A DNA stretch of 53,191 nt from Motiliproteus sp041586615 (GTDB lineage Bacteria > Pseudomonadota > Gammaproteobacteria > Pseudomonadales > Balneatricaceae). The notes beneath the pieces were generated by a model. That model searched no databases and was not told the DNA's origin. It saw nothing but the letters and a program-made list of their open reading frames with translations. The position numbers and the translations under genes are program-made. The stretch is from the NCBI GenBank assembly GCA_041586615.1, contig JBFGZS010000032.1, positions 1-53,191 of the forward strand, read 5' to 3'. Below are positions 16,372 through 24,707 of this stretch, one piece after another (position 1 is the stretch's first letter; each line of letters begins with the position of its first letter).

Positions 16372-17838
16372 ATGAGCCACTCACTGTTTATCGACGGTCA
16401 ATGGGTTATCGGCCAGGACGCCGCTTTTCACTCGCGAAATCCGGCGCAGGGTACCCGCATCTGGCAAGGCAACAGCGCCAGCGCATCCCAGGTTAACGAC
16501 GCGCTGCTCGCGGCTCGCCGTGCCTTCCCTGCCTGGGCCGCTACCGGCTTCGATGCGCGAGCAGAAAAGGTCCGCGCCTTTGGTAAAGCACTCGAGAGCC
16601 GTCGTGAGGAGCTGGCGCAAGCCATTGCCATTGAAACCGGCAAACCGCTCTGGGAGAGCCGTACCGAAGTCGCCGCCATGATCGGCAAGATCGACATTTC
16701 TATCCGCGCCTATGCTGAACGCACCGGTAGCAAAGAATCCGAAGTGCCCGGCGCGCGGGCCATATTACGCCATAAGCCACACGGCGTGGTGGCGGTGTTC
16801 GGGCCCTATAATTTCCCCGGACACCTGCCCAACGGGCATATGGTACCCGCACTGTTAGCCGGAAATACCCTGGTGCTGAAACCAAGCGAACTGACCCCGG
16901 GCGTCGCAGCGCTGATATTCCAGATCTGGGAAACCGTCGGCCTGCCCGCCGGCGTACTGAACCTGCTCCAAGGCGAGCAAAAAACGGGCATGGCCCTAGC
17001 GGCCAATCCGGAGATCGACGGTCTGTTTTTCACCGGCAGCTCGCGCACCGGTCACCTGCTGCACCAACAGTTTGCCGGCCACCCCGGTAAAATTCTGGCG
17101 CTGGAAATGGGCGGTAATAACCCGCTGATCGTCGATGAAGTCAGTGACCTGAAAGCGGCGCTACACGACACCCTCCAGTCGGCCTTTATCACGGCCGGTC
17201 AGCGCTGCACCTGCGCCCGTCGCTTGCTGGTTCCCGCCGGAAACGCCGGAGATAACTTTATTCGCGCGTTGAGCAAGGCCGTCACGCAGATCAAAGTAGG
17301 CCGCTTTGATGACGCGCCGCAGCCCTTTATGGGCTCACTCATTTCTGAACAGGCTGCCGATGGCATTCTGGCAGCGCAGGCTAACCTGCAATCCCTGGGC
17401 GGCGTCAGCCTGGTGCACGCGCGTAAACTGACCGCCGGTACCGGCCTGATCTCGCCCGGCCTGATCGAGGTCAGCGCGATCAAAGACCTGCCCGATGCTG
17501 AATACTTCGGTCCCTTGCTGCAGGTTATCCGCTATAGCGATTTCGAACAGGCGATTGCACTGGCCAACCGCACCGGATTTGGCTTATCCGCCGGCATTCT
17601 CAGCGACAACCGGGATAAATATGAACAGTTTCTGCTGCAGAGTCGTGCCGGTATTGTCAACTGGAACAAACCACTAACCGGCGCCAGCAGCGCGGCACCC
17701 TTTGGGGGGATCGGTGCCAGTGGTAACCACCGAGCCAGTGCCTATTACGCGGCGGACTACTGCGCCTACCCGGTCGCCAGTCTCGAAGCCGACCGGGTCA
17801 GCCTGCCAGCACAGCTGTCACCGGGCCTGACCCTGTAA
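16372..17838 (+). CDS. astD: N-succinylglutamate 5-semialdehyde dehydrogenase
   Basis: 488 residues, NAD-dependent aldehyde dehydrogenase of the AST pathway, oxidising succinylglutamate semialdehyde to succinylglutamate. It matches E. coli AstD closely: ETGKPLWESRTEVAAMIGKI, RHKPHGVVAVFGPYNFPGHL, FTGSSRTGHLLH, general base E245 in ALEMGGNNPLIV, catalytic C279 in TAGQRCTCARR, and the C-terminal NWNKPLTGASSAAPFGGIG followed by ASGNHRASAYYAADYCAYP. The start is supported by AAAGGAG about 10 bp upstream. astB follows 73 bp downstream in the same direction, so the two are probably cotranscribed. Confidence 0.96.
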   Translation: MSHSLFIDGQWVIGQDAAFHSRNPAQGTRIWQGNSASASQVNDALLAARRAFPAWAATGFDARAEKVRAFGKALESRREELAQAIAIETGKPLWESRTEVAAMIGKIDISIRAYAERTGSKESEVPGARAILRHKPHGVVAVFGPYNFPGHLPNGHMVPALLAGNTLVLKPSELTPGVAALIFQIWETVGLPAGVLNLLQGEQKTGMALAANPEIDGLFFTGSSRTGHLLHQQFAGHPGKILALEMGGNNPLIVDEVSDLKAALHDTLQSAFITAGQRCTCARRLLVPAGNAGDNFIRALSKAVTQIKVGRFDDAPQPFMGSLISEQAADGILAAQANLQSLGGVSLVHARKLTAGTGLISPGLIEVSAIKDLPDAEYFGPLLQVIRYSDFEQAIALANRTGFGLSAGILSDNRDKYEQFLLQSRAGIVNWNKPLTGASSAAPFGGIGASGNHRASAYYAADYCAYPVASLEADRVSLPAQLSPGLTL

Positions 17839-17911
17839 CCTGGGCTAATAGACGATAAAGGACGAGAGCAAACAAGAAAAAGAAAGCCGGCCGCTTTTTC
17901 CAGGAGTATTT

Positions 17912-19252
17912 ATGAACGCATTTGAAGCTAATTTTGATGGTCTGGTAGGGCCGACCCATAATTACGCCGGACTCTCTTTCGGCAATGTCGCCTCACAAAA
18001 AAACCAGGCAGCCTCGTCCAACCCGAAACTGGCGGCGAAACAGGGACTGGCTAAAATGAAAGCCCTGCAGGAGATGGGGCTGGTACAAGGCGTACTCGCG
18101 CCTCAGGAGCGCCCCGACCTGCACACCCTGCGCCAGCTTGGGTTTAGCGGTAGTGACGCGCAGGTGTTGGCTCAGGCCGCCAAACAGGCACCGCGCATAC
18201 TGGCAGCCTGCTGTTCGGCATCGAGCATGTGGACGGCCAACGCCGCCACCATCTCGCCTAGCGCGGATACCCGGGATGGACGGGTGCATTTCACACCCGC
18301 AAACCTGACCAATAAATTTCACCGTTCGATCGAGCACGAAACCACCGCGCAGATTCTGCAGGCAACCTTTGCCAATACCGCGCATTTCAGCCATCACAGG
18401 GCCCTACCCGGCGTCGAACATTTTGGCGATGAAGGGGCGGCTAATCATACCCGCTTCTGTAGCGAATACGCGGACGTCGGTGTCGAATTTTTTGTCTACG
18501 GTCGCCACGCCTTTGACCAAAGCCGGCCAGCGCCCTCGCGCTACCCTGCCAGACAGACCGCAGAAGCGTCGCAAGCCATTGCCCGCATCCATCAGCTAAG
18601 TGACAGCAAGGTCGTCTATGCGCAGCAAAACCCCGCCGTGATCGATCAAGGGGTGTTTCACAACGATGTGATCGCCGTCGGCAATCGCAACCTGCTGCTG
18701 TGTCATGAAGACGCCTTTCTCGATCAGGCCGTGGTCAAGCAAGCGCTGCAACGCGCCTTCGGCGAGCAGCACCTGCATATTGTCGAGGTCGGCAGCGAAC
18801 AGCTAAGCGTCCAAGATGCCATCAGCAGCTATCTGTTTAACAGCCAGCTACTCAGCAAGGCCGATGGCAGCATGCTGATCGTCGTTCCCGAAGAGTGCCG
18901 ACATAACCCCCGGGTATGGCGCGTACTGGAAAGCGTGCAACAGGCCGACAACCCTATCGGGGCAATCCAGGTCTTTGACCTTAAACAAAGCATGAGCAAC
19001 GGCGGTGGGCCTGCCTGCCTGCGATTGCGGGTGGTGCTTACCGCTCAGGAGCTGGCGGCAGCCAACCAGGCAACACTGATGAACGACCGCTGCTTTAGCC
19101 GCTTGAACCAGTGGGTGGACAGCCACTACCGTGACCGCCTCAGTGAAGCCGATCTGGCCGACCCGCAACTGCTAATCGAATCGAGAACCGCGCTGGACGC
19201 ACTGACCCAGATCCTGCAACTGGGTCCCATCTACCCCTTCCAGCGCGGCTAA
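17912..19252 (+). CDS. astB: N-succinylarginine dihydrolase
   Basis: 446 residues, the family length. It hydrolyses N2-succinylarginine to succinylornithine, CO2 and two ammonia, the second AST step. The amidinotransferase-like catalytic residues are in place: E174 (HFGDEGAANHTRF), H250 (VFHNDVIAVGN) and C369 (SNGGGPACLRLRV). The opening NFDGLVGPTHNYAGLSFGN is diagnostic. AGGAG lies about 7 bp before the ATG. Second gene of an astD-astB unit that ends at a shared bidirectional terminator with hupB. astA (arginine succinyltransferase) and astE (succinylglutamate desuccinylase) are not in this window and must be elsewhere if the pathway works. Confidence 0.96.
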   Translation: MNAFEANFDGLVGPTHNYAGLSFGNVASQKNQAASSNPKLAAKQGLAKMKALQEMGLVQGVLAPQERPDLHTLRQLGFSGSDAQVLAQAAKQAPRILAACCSASSMWTANAATISPSADTRDGRVHFTPANLTNKFHRSIEHETTAQILQATFANTAHFSHHRALPGVEHFGDEGAANHTRFCSEYADVGVEFFVYGRHAFDQSRPAPSRYPARQTAEASQAIARIHQLSDSKVVYAQQNPAVIDQGVFHNDVIAVGNRNLLLCHEDAFLDQAVVKQALQRAFGEQHLHIVEVGSEQLSVQDAISSYLFNSQLLSKADGSMLIVVPEECRHNPRVWRVLESVQQADNPIGAIQVFDLKQSMSNGGGPACLRLRVVLTAQELAAANQATLMNDRCFSRLNQWVDSHYRDRLSEADLADPQLLIESRTALDALTQILQLGPIYPFQRG

Positions 19253-19398
19253 ACCAGGCAGGCACCGATCCGGTTTCCGCGCCGTTCCAGCCCGCCAGCC
19301 GGGTTGGACGCTGAAACGTACAGCACTTATACCGATAATCCCGCCCAGCTCAGGGTCTCCCGCACCGTTGGACGGCCCAGGGGGTCATTCAGGCCAAA

Positions 19399-19426
19399 AA
19401 AAACCCTGAATCATTCAGGGTTTTTT
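19399..19426. terminator. Bidirectional terminator between astB and hupB
   Basis: AAAAACCCTGAAT (19399-19411) pairs with ATTCAGGGTTTTT around a single base; T-rich tails are present on both strands (with the closing base pairs opening to form the real loop). It serves astB on the plus strand and hupB on the minus strand. Confidence 0.85.
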
Positions 19427-19455
19427 GAAATCTACCGCAACTGAACTAGCTATCT

Positions 19456-19728
19456 TTAGTTCACGGCATCCTTCAATGCTTTACCTGCTTTGAAGCTAGG
19501 TACGTTGGCCGCCTTGATCTCGATGGGGTTACCAGTCTGTGGGTTACGACCGGTACGTGCTGCACGCGCCTTAACAGCGAAGGTACCAAAACCTACCAGG
19601 GCAACACTATCGTTCTTCTTGAGTGCGTCAGTGATCGCCTCCAAAGCCGAATCCAGCGCACGACCAGCAGATGCCTTGGACAGATCAGCAGAAGCTGCAA
19701 TCGCGTCGATTAGTTCAGATTTATTCAC
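19456..19728 (-). CDS. hupB: DNA-binding protein HU-beta
   Basis: 90 residues, the exact family length; nucleoid protein that bends DNA as a dimer. NKSELIDAIAASADLSKASAGRALD, DSVALVGFGTFAVKARAARTGRNP and the C-terminal PSFKAGKALKDAVN are classic HU; the flexible DNA-grasping arm is around GRNPQTGNPIEI. The start is the GTG at 19728, which gives the canonical N-terminus and has AAGGGG 6 bp upstream. A longer in-frame ATG (19782) would add 18 non-homologous residues. It follows lon, as in many gammaproteobacteria; the ppiD gene that usually comes next is missing here. Confidence 0.97.
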   Translation of the reverse strand: MNKSELIDAIAASADLSKASAGRALDSALEAITDALKKNDSVALVGFGTFAVKARAARTGRNPQTGNPIEIKAANVPSFKAGKALKDAVN

Positions 19729-19862
19729 TTCTTTCCCCTTCTGAAAGATATTTTTGTAGCCGTTGCTACTTATTATGCCCAACCTGTAGCTTGGGGCATT
19801 TTATACCAATTGGATCAAAGCACTGTCAAGCCGCGCACCCATCTAAATACGCGGCCTGCAGC

Positions 19863-22286
19863 TTAATGCGTGCTAACTTGATCCTGCTCGGATTTTCCAC
19901 GCTTTTTCTTTGCCACAGCAACTTTTGCCGCATCTTTGGCCAATGGCTTAGGCGTGCTTTCTAACGCGATCTCCAAGACTTCATCAATCCACTTAACCGG
20001 CCGAATATCCAGCTCCGATTTGATATTGTCAGGGATTTCTTTCAAATCACGGGAATTTTCGTCCGGGATGATGACCGTTTTGATACCGCCACGGTGCGCC
20101 GCCAACAGCTTTTCTTTCAAACCACCGATGGGCAGCACCTGGCCTCGCAAGGTAATCTCGCCGGTCATGGCAACTTCAGAACGCACCGGCACATTGGTCA
20201 ACGCCGACACCAACGCCGTACACATGCCAATACCGGCACTGGGGCCATCTTTCGGTGTCGCGCCCTCAGGAACGTGGATGTGAATGTCCAGATTTTCATG
20301 GAAATCCGCCTTGATGCCCAAAGAATCGGAGCGACTACGCACGACGGTTAACGCGGCCTGAATCGATTCCTTCATCACATCGCCAAGCGAGCCCGTACGT
20401 ACCTGGCGCCCTTTACCGGGGACCACCGCGGCTTCGATGGTCAGTATGTCGCCGCCCACCTGGGTCCATGCCAAGCCGGTAACTTGGCCAACCTGATTGC
20501 TTTCTTCAGCCTTACCAAAGCTGTACTTTTGAACGCCACTATAAAGCTCAAGGTTGTCAGCGGTTACCAACACCCGCTCTGCCGCGCCGCCTTTTTTGAT
20601 CAGCAAACTCTGCTTGACGACCTTACGACACACCTTCGCGATCTCACGTTCCAGACCGCGCACCCCGGCCTCACGGGTGTAGTAACGCACGAGGCTACGC
20701 ACAGCGTCTTCACCGATTTCGACCTCGCCCTTGCGCAGGCCGCTATTTTTCAACTGTTTGGGGATCAAATAACGCTCGGCAATCCGAATCTTTTCCTCTT
20801 CGGTATAACCCGGTATCCGAATGATCTCCATACGATCGAGCAATGGACCGGGGATATTCATGGAGTTGGACGTACACACAAACATCACATCCGACAGGTC
20901 ATAATCGACCTCCAGGTAATGATCGTTAAAGGTGTGGTTCTGTTCGGGATCCAGCACCTCGAGCAAGGCAGATGCAGGATCGCCGCGATGGTCCATGCCC
21001 ATCTTATCGATCTCGTCGAGCAGGAACAGCGGGTTCTTGACGCCGACTTTGGAAATCTTTTGCAGCAGTTTGCCCGGCATTGAGCCGATATACGTACGGC
21101 GATGGCCGCGAATCTCTGCTTCGTCACGCACGCCGCCCAACGCCATGCGGACATATTTGCGGTTGGTCGCACGGGCGATCGACTGCCCAAGGGATGTTTT
21201 ACCCACCCCAGGCGGTCCCACCAGACACAGTACCGGTCCTTTGAGCTTACGCACCCGCTGCTGAACGGCGAGGTATTCCAGGATACGTTCCTTCACCTCT
21301 TCCAAACCGTAGTGATCCTCGTCCAAGACCGCTTCGGCACGCGCCAGGTCATGACGGACCTTGCTGCGCTTGCTCCAGGGCAGGTTGACCATCCAATCGA
21401 TATAACTACGGACCACCGTCGCTTCAGCCGACATGGGCGACATCATTTTAAGCTTATTCAGCTCGGCGATAGTCTTCTCTTTGGCCTCTGCGGGCATACC
21501 GACATCGCCGATACGCTTGAGGAGCTGCTCGTGTTCATTCGGACCATTTTCATCCAGATCGCCAAGCTCTTTCTGAATAGCCTTCATCTGCTCATTCAGA
21601 TAGTACTCACGCTGGCTCTTCTCCATCTGCTTTTTGACACGGCCACGGATGCGCTTTTCAACATTAACCAGGTCGATCTCAGATTCCATAATTCCGAGCA
21701 GGTGCTCCAGGCGCTCGCGGGTATCGGTCATCTCCAGAATGCGCTGCTTTTCATCCAGCTTCACGGTAATGTGCGCGGCGATGGTATCACCCAGTCGCAC
21801 CGGATCTTCAATACTGGCCAGCGAGGACAAGACCTCGGCCGGGATCTTTTTATTCAGCTGGACATATTGCTCGAACTGCGCCAATACCGTACGGGAAAAA
21901 ACCTCGGCATCTTCTTTCAGCTCCGTGACCGGCAGGATTTCACAGTTGGCCATCCAACCGTTCTCATCTTCGGTAACCGATTTAATCTCGGCACGATGAC
22001 CGCCCTCAACCAGGACTTTAACGGTGCCGTCGGGCAATTTAAGCAATTGAAGAATATTGGCGACGGTACCGATAGCAAAAACATCGTCAAAATTAGGCTC
22101 GTCGACAGCGGCATTTTTCTGCGCTACCAACATAATTTCTTTGTCGGTTTCCATGGCGCGCTCAAGCGCCTGGATAGATTTTTCCCGCCCAACAAACAGT
22201 GGAATCACCATGTGCGGGTAAACGACCACATCACGCAACGGTAACAGCGGCAGGTGCAAAAGTGTAGATTCGGTGTCATTTCCCAT
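19863..22286 (-). CDS. lon: ATP-dependent protease Lon
   Basis: 807 residues. N-terminal substrate-binding domain (LPLLPLRDVVVYPHMVIPLF onwards), AAA+ module with Walker A GPPGVGKT (K363) and sensor segments (GALGG-like MALGGVRDEAEIRGHRRTYIG), and a C-terminal Ser-Lys protease with S683 in TPKDGPSAG and the Lys in GLKEKLLAAHRGG. It degrades misfolded and short-lived regulatory proteins as a cytoplasmic hexamer. AGAGG lies about 9 bp upstream of the ATG. The C-terminal tail is lysine-rich (KKKRGKSEQDQ). A hairpin terminator and a tandem-repeat tract separate it from clpX. A sigma-32 promoter would be expected, but I could not identify one with confidence. Confidence 0.98.
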   Translation of the reverse strand: MGNDTESTLLHLPLLPLRDVVVYPHMVIPLFVGREKSIQALERAMETDKEIMLVAQKNAAVDEPNFDDVFAIGTVANILQLLKLPDGTVKVLVEGGHRAEIKSVTEDENGWMANCEILPVTELKEDAEVFSRTVLAQFEQYVQLNKKIPAEVLSSLASIEDPVRLGDTIAAHITVKLDEKQRILEMTDTRERLEHLLGIMESEIDLVNVEKRIRGRVKKQMEKSQREYYLNEQMKAIQKELGDLDENGPNEHEQLLKRIGDVGMPAEAKEKTIAELNKLKMMSPMSAEATVVRSYIDWMVNLPWSKRSKVRHDLARAEAVLDEDHYGLEEVKERILEYLAVQQRVRKLKGPVLCLVGPPGVGKTSLGQSIARATNRKYVRMALGGVRDEAEIRGHRRTYIGSMPGKLLQKISKVGVKNPLFLLDEIDKMGMDHRGDPASALLEVLDPEQNHTFNDHYLEVDYDLSDVMFVCTSNSMNIPGPLLDRMEIIRIPGYTEEEKIRIAERYLIPKQLKNSGLRKGEVEIGEDAVRSLVRYYTREAGVRGLEREIAKVCRKVVKQSLLIKKGGAAERVLVTADNLELYSGVQKYSFGKAEESNQVGQVTGLAWTQVGGDILTIEAAVVPGKGRQVRTGSLGDVMKESIQAALTVVRSRSDSLGIKADFHENLDIHIHVPEGATPKDGPSAGIGMCTALVSALTNVPVRSEVAMTGEITLRGQVLPIGGLKEKLLAAHRGGIKTVIIPDENSRDLKEIPDNIKSELDIRPVKWIDEVLEIALESTPKPLAKDAAKVAVAKKKRGKSEQDQVSTH

Positions 22287-22427
22287 CGCAGTGGCCTCTT
22301 TTAAAACACAATAATAGGGTCAGGAACAGCCACCCGACCATAAATACCCAGTGAATTTAACCGACTGTTGAACAACCAAGAATTGGGGCAAAAGGACAAA
22401 TTTACAACCCTAATGACAAAAATAACA

Positions 22428-22451
22428 AAAAAGGGCCTCGCGGCCCTTTTT
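22428..22451. terminator. Terminator between clpX and lon
   Basis: AAAAAGGGCC (22428-22437) / GGCCCTTTTT (22442-22451) with a 4-nt loop; T-runs on both strands. It is placed about 130 nt after the clpX stop, beyond the tandem repeats, so clpX mRNA would carry the repeat tract in its 3' untranslated region. Confidence 0.85.
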
Positions 22452-22478
22452 GTTCCGACAACCCCACCTTCCAGCAAG

Positions 22479-22556
22479 ATTGTCTTAACTTAACATCGTC
22501 TTAATATAACAGCGTCTTAATGCAATATCGTCTTGATACACATCGCTTTAACACAC
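22479..22556. repeat. Five degenerate tandem 15-16-bp repeats downstream of clpX
   Basis: Consecutive units at 22479-22494, 22495-22510, 22511-22526, 22527-22541 and 22542-22556 follow the pattern ATCGTCTTAATATAAC with drift. The core CGTCTTRAT is well kept in units 2 to 4. It is non-coding in the clpX direction and lies between the clpX stop and its terminator. Confidence 0.75.
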
Positions 22557-22579
22557 CATGGTCACACGGTAACGTCGAT

Positions 22580-23860
22580 CTATTCGTCGGGTGAAGCCTT
22601 GGCAGACTCGGCCTGATCATAAATCAACAACGGTTCAGATTCCTCTCGAATCACACCGCCGTCAATAACCACCTTACTGACGTTTTCAAGCGAAGGAAGG
22701 TTAAACATAATCTCAAGCAAGGCCGCCTCGAGGATCGATCGTAACCCCCGCGCGCCTGTCTTGCGCATCATGGCCTTCTTGGCAATGGCCAACAACGCAT
22801 CTGCACGGAAATCGACGGTGACGCCTTCCATCTCAAACAGCTTTTCGTACTGCTTGGTCAGTGAGTTCTTAGGCTCGGTCAATATCTGCATCAAAGCATC
22901 TTCGTCCAACTCACCCAGCGTTGCGATCATCGGCAGACGACCGACAAACTCAGGAATCAGACCAAACTTGACCAGATCCTCTGCTTCGACATCGACCAAG
23001 GTCTCGCCTACGGACTTGGTATTCTCCTTGGAGTTAACAACCGCCGAGAAACCAATACTGCTGTTATCCGAACGCGCTTGAATCACACGCTCCAGACCAG
23101 CAAATGCCCCGCCGCAGACAAACAGAATGTTCGACGTGTCGACCTGCAAAAACTCCTGCTGAGGGTGCTTACGCCCGCCCTGCGGAGGGACGGAAGCCAC
23201 GGTCCCTTCAATAAGCTTCAACAGCGCCTGCTGAACCCCTTCTCCGGACACATCCCGTGTAATAGACGGATTATCCGATTTACGGGAGATCTTGTCGATT
23301 TCATCGATGTAGACAATACCCATCTGGGCCTTTTCAACATCGTAGTCACATTTCTGCAGCAACTTCTGGATGATGTTTTCAACATCCTCACCCACATAAC
23401 CGGCTTCGGTCAGCGTGGTCGCGTCGGCGATGGTAAACGGCACATTGAGTAGCCGGGCCAGCGTTTGCGCCAGCAACGTCTTACCGCTACCGGTCGGACC
23501 AATCAGCAAGATATTACTCTTGCCCAGCTCCACGTCATCCTGCTTGCCTTTATAACGCAACCGCTTGTAATGGTTATAAACAGCAACCGACAAGACCTTC
23601 TTGGCCCGATCCTGACCAATAACATACTCATCCAGAGTCTGCTTGATCTCTTGCGGAGCGGGCAAACGATCATCGAGATCATCAACCGCTGCTTCCTGAA
23701 TTTCTTCACTAATGATGTCGTTACACAGGTCGACGCACTCGTCACAGATAAACACTGACGGTCCGGCGATCAACTTGCGCACTTCATCCTGACTCTTGCC
23801 GCAAAAGGAGCAGTACAGCAGCTTACCATCGCCCCCTTTACCGGTTGTTTGGTCGGACAT
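22580..23860 (-). CDS. clpX: ClpX, ATPase subunit of ClpXP
   Basis: 426 residues. N-terminal zinc-binding domain with C17, C20, C39 and C42, then AAA+ core with Walker A GPTGSGKT (121-128), Walker B VYIDEIDKI, the pore-loop segment near GYVGEDVENI, sensor and arginine-finger regions (GARGLRSILE). It unfolds tagged substrates and feeds them to ClpP. Second in the clpP-clpX pair, 95 bp after clpP; a hairpin CCCCTT-tgatc-AAGGGG (23918-23934) lies in that gap and may reduce read-through. Confidence 0.98.
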   Translation of the reverse strand: MSDQTTGKGGDGKLLYCSFCGKSQDEVRKLIAGPSVFICDECVDLCNDIISEEIQEAAVDDLDDRLPAPQEIKQTLDEYVIGQDRAKKVLSVAVYNHYKRLRYKGKQDDVELGKSNILLIGPTGSGKTLLAQTLARLLNVPFTIADATTLTEAGYVGEDVENIIQKLLQKCDYDVEKAQMGIVYIDEIDKISRKSDNPSITRDVSGEGVQQALLKLIEGTVASVPPQGGRKHPQQEFLQVDTSNILFVCGGAFAGLERVIQARSDNSSIGFSAVVNSKENTKSVGETLVDVEAEDLVKFGLIPEFVGRLPMIATLGELDEDALMQILTEPKNSLTKQYEKLFEMEGVTVDFRADALLAIAKKAMMRKTGARGLRSILEAALLEIMFNLPSLENVSKVVIDGGVIREESEPLLIYDQAESAKASPDE

Positions 23861-23955
23861 GATTACCTCATTAATACACTGAGTCGCGTTCTATCACTAA
23901 ATTAACGCAGACCCGCCCCCCTTTGATCAAGGGGATTATGGAAAAATATTGCCCA

Positions 23956-24594
23956 TCAAGCCGCTTCACCACGGGAATCGACGACTTCGTCGACCAGTCC
24001 GTATGCCACGGAGGTAGTGGCATCCATGAAGTTATCACGCTCGGTATCCGCCGCAATCTTGTCCAGATCCTGCCCGGTATGATGCGAGAGGATGCGGTTT
24101 AACTTATCGCGGATGGTCAAAATTTCACGGGTATGAATCTCGATATCGGTCGCTTGGCCCTGATAGCCACCCAAAGGCTGATGAATCATCATGCGCGAAT
24201 TGGGCAGACAATAACGCTTACCCTTGGCACCGCCTGCGAGCAACAACGCGCCCATGCTTGCGGCCTGGCCCAGGCACATGGTGCTGACATTGGGCTTGAT
24301 AAACTGCATGGTATCGTAAATAGACAGTCCGGCCGTGACTGAACCCCCTGGCGAGTTAATATACAGATGAATATCTTTATCGGGGTTTTCCGACTCCAGA
24401 AACAGCAACTGAGCCACAACCAGGTTGGCCATATGGTCTTCGACCTGCCCCACTAGAAAAATGACCCGCTCTTTCAGCAGCCGCGAATAGATATCATAAG
24501 AGCGCTCACCCCGTGCGGTCTGTTCCACCACCATGGGAACAAGACCCGACGAGGTAATAATGTCATTCTGACCGCCCTGGAAGCCCTTAATCAT
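23956..24594 (-). CDS. clpP: ClpP protease subunit
   Basis: 212 residues, S14 serine peptidase. Catalytic triad S113 (GQAASMGALLLAGG), H138 (MMIHQPLGG) and D187 (ADTERDNF) with the spacing of E. coli ClpP. NSPGGSVTAGLSIYDTMQF is the family signature. The N-terminal ~14 residues are probably an autocatalytically removed propeptide. It forms the 14-mer chamber for ClpX. AAGGAG is upstream of the ATG. It lies 113 bp after tig with a terminator/attenuator between. Confidence 0.98.
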   Translation of the reverse strand: MIKGFQGGQNDIITSSGLVPMVVEQTARGERSYDIYSRLLKERVIFLVGQVEDHMANLVVAQLLFLESENPDKDIHLYINSPGGSVTAGLSIYDTMQFIKPNVSTMCLGQAASMGALLLAGGAKGKRYCLPNSRMMIHQPLGGYQGQATDIEIHTREILTIRDKLNRILSHHTGQDLDKIAADTERDNFMDATTSVAYGLVDEVVDSRGEAA

Positions 24595-24622
24595 CTTACG
24601 CCTTTCTCCTTGAACCCTGAAA

Positions 24623-24659
24623 ACTAAAAACGGCAGCGGGCGGATAACGCCAGCTGCCG
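24623..24659 (-). terminator. Terminator/attenuator between tig and clpP
   Basis: On the minus strand CGGCAGC (24659-24653) and GGCG (24651-24648) pair back through a 5-nt loop to CGCC and GCTGCCG (24637-24631), then TTTTTAGTTTT follows. The compact stem with a T-rich tail fits Rho-independent termination after tig, probably partial since tig and clpPX are often read together. Confidence 0.75.
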
Positions 24660-24707
24660 CTCCTGTGATATACCTGAGTGTATCGTCAGACTACCAAAAA
24701 ATGAAGC

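Noticed and set aside
21102..22244. 380-codon open frame antisense to lon
   Set aside because: Complement of lon coding sequence; no family motifs.
22479..22556. CRISPR array
   Set aside because: Units are contiguous, 15-16 bp and degenerate, with no spacers and no cas genes in the window.
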